NCBI RefSeq assembly: GCF_002261345.1
Contig: NZ_NEVT01000006.1
Span: 682,001 to 746,000 of the forward strand
Direction: 5' to 3'
Length of the DNA: 64,000 bases
Source: Bordetella genomosp. 2
GTDB lineage: Bacteria; Pseudomonadota; Gammaproteobacteria; Burkholderiales; Burkholderiaceae_B
The translations under genes were made by a program, and so were the position numbers. Position 1 is the stretch's first letter. Each line of letters starts with the position of its first letter. The notes beneath the pieces are model-generated. The model searched no databases, had not been told where the DNA came from, and saw only the letters and a list, made by a program, of their open reading frames with translations. Below, piece after piece: positions 63,163 to 64,000 of this stretch.

Positions 63163-64000
63163 GCGGGCTCCGCGTCGGTCCCGGCGGGTTCGACGGCCGG
63201 GGCCGGATCGGCCGCGCCCGTTGCCTTCTTGCGCTCGAACACGGCCGCGAAGAAGCCGTCGGTGCCGTGGACATCCGGCCGCAACTGCACATAGGGCCCG
63301 CTCAGGCCGAGGCCGGCGCAGCGGTTGGCAAGCAGCGCCGCGCCGTCGACCAGTTCAAAATCGGGATGGCTGGCCAGGAACTGCTCCGCCTGCACCTGGT
63401 TTTCCTCGGCCAGCAGGCTGCAAGTCGCATACACCAGGCGTCCGCCTGGCGCGACGCAGCGGGCCGCGCTGTTCAGGATGCGCGTCTGCAGGGCGCCCAA
63501 CTCGGCCAGGGCTTCCGGATGCTGGCGCCATTTCAGGTCGGGATTGCGCCGCAAGGTGCCGATGCCGCTGCACGGCGCGTCGACCAGCACGCGCTGGGCC
63601 TTGCCCGCCAGCCGCTTGACGCGCGCATCGTTCTCGCCGTCGATGGCCACCGGCACCACGTTGGACAGGCCGCTGCGCGCGAAGCGCGGCTTGGCGCGGG
63701 CCAGCCGGGCGGCCGAGACGTCGAACGCATACAGGCGGCCGGTCGAACGCATCAGCGCCCCCAGCAGCAAGGTCTTGCCGCCCGCGCCGGCGCAGAAATC
63801 GATGATCATTTCGCCGCGGCGCGGCCCCACCAGCAGCGCCAGCAGCTGGCTGCCCTCGTCCTGCACTTCGAGGCTGCCGTTCTCGAATTGCGGCCAGCGA
63901 TTGACCGCGGGCCGGCCGGCCAGGCGGATGCCCCAGGGCGAATACGGCGTGGGCTGCGGGTCGAAGCGCGCGGCCGGGCCCTCGCGCAGCCCGGCCAGCA
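63159..64000 (-). CDS. RsmB/NOP-type rRNA cytosine-C5 methyltransferase (5' end outside window)
   Basis: Reads leftward from beyond the right edge; about 280 codons present. SAM site DFCAGAGGKTLLLGALM, catalytic cysteines in VDAPCSGIGTLRRNPDLKW and YATCSLLAEENQ, typical of the NOL1/NOP2/Sun family. RsmB methylates 16S rRNA C967; the N-terminal domain that would confirm this is missing. The C-terminus carries an acidic, Pro-rich tail (TGAADPAPAVEPAGTDAEPA). Confidence 0.88.
   Translation of the reverse strand, partial: LAGLREGPAARFDPQPTPYSPWGIRLAGRPAVNRWPQFENGSLEVQDEGSQLLALLVGPRRGEMIIDFCAGAGGKTLLLGALMRSTGRLYAFDVSAARLARAKPRFARSGLSNVVPVAIDGENDARVKRLAGKAQRVLVDAPCSGIGTLRRNPDLKWRQHPEALAELGALQTRILNSAARCVAPGGRLVYATCSLLAEENQVQAEQFLASHPDFELVDGAALLANRCAGLGLSGPYVQLRPDVHGTDGFFAAVFERKKATGAADPAPAVEPAGTDAEPA

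Overview
The window reads as a chromosomal segment of a high-GC betaproteobacterium, most likely a Bordetella. Gene content, codon use and order support this: the dapC-dapD-dapE-prmB block matches the diaminopimelate locus described in B. pertussis, and the isc and tig-clpP-clpX-lon clusters have the usual betaproteobacterial layout. I see no insertion sequence, prophage, CRISPR array, plasmid gene or integron. It is mostly ordinary core genome, with a few accessory or altered stretches. Species is not settled; the absence of IS481-like sequence neither proves nor excludes B. pertussis.

Layout. 1-5.5 kb: 5' end of an alaC-type aminotransferase (minus), then rightward Mth938-like protein, peroxiredoxin, PIN-PhoH protein, PdxA-family dehydrogenase and a bile-acid:sodium symporter-like carrier, closed by a strong palindrome. 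5.6-11.8 kb: leftward purL, M20 peptidase and DUF1415 protein. 12.1-15.2 kb: complete TRAP transporter (small permease, large permease, binding protein) with a strong terminator. 15.2-23.0 kb: leftward GreB, PHP phosphoesterase, alpha/beta hydrolase, ComEC, TatD-type DNase, LolD and one LolC/E permease. 23.1-29.6 kb: rightward RpfE-like protein, recJ, prfB (with its programmed frameshift), an SDR, lysS and a small membrane protein.

29.6-36.1 kb: leftward iron-sulfur operon iscR-iscS-iscU-iscA-hscB-hscA-fdx-iscX with an extra distal gene, a tandem methylglyoxal-synthase-like protein. Two IscR-like sites cover the iscR promoter. 36.2-41.0 kb: low-molecular-weight phosphatase, uvrB, an aromatic/aspartate aminotransferase and lexA with a perfect LexA box. 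41.1-47.1 kb: leftward tig-clpP-clpX-lon proteostasis block, with sigma-32-like promoters proposed upstream of tig and lon. 47.4-49.5 kb: two cold-shock proteins with terminators, three small uncharacterised genes and tRNA-Leu(UAG). 49.6-55.6 kb: dapC-dapD-dapE-prmB and an ABC-F ATPase. 55.6-58.8 kb: LysR regulator divergent from a three-gene Rieske oxygenase operon preceded by a 19-codon proline-rich leader ORF. 58.8-64 kb: leftward desaturase, a UvrD-type helicase broken by an out-of-frame internal deletion, and a chorismate mutase; then a small secreted protein and the 3' part of an RsmB-type rRNA methyltransferase.

Most interesting: the tandem methylglyoxal-synthase-like protein in the isc operon, the overlapping proline-rich leader ORF before the Rieske oxygenase, the broken uvrD, and the heat-shock-like promoters. 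No clearly new defence or mobile system is visible.
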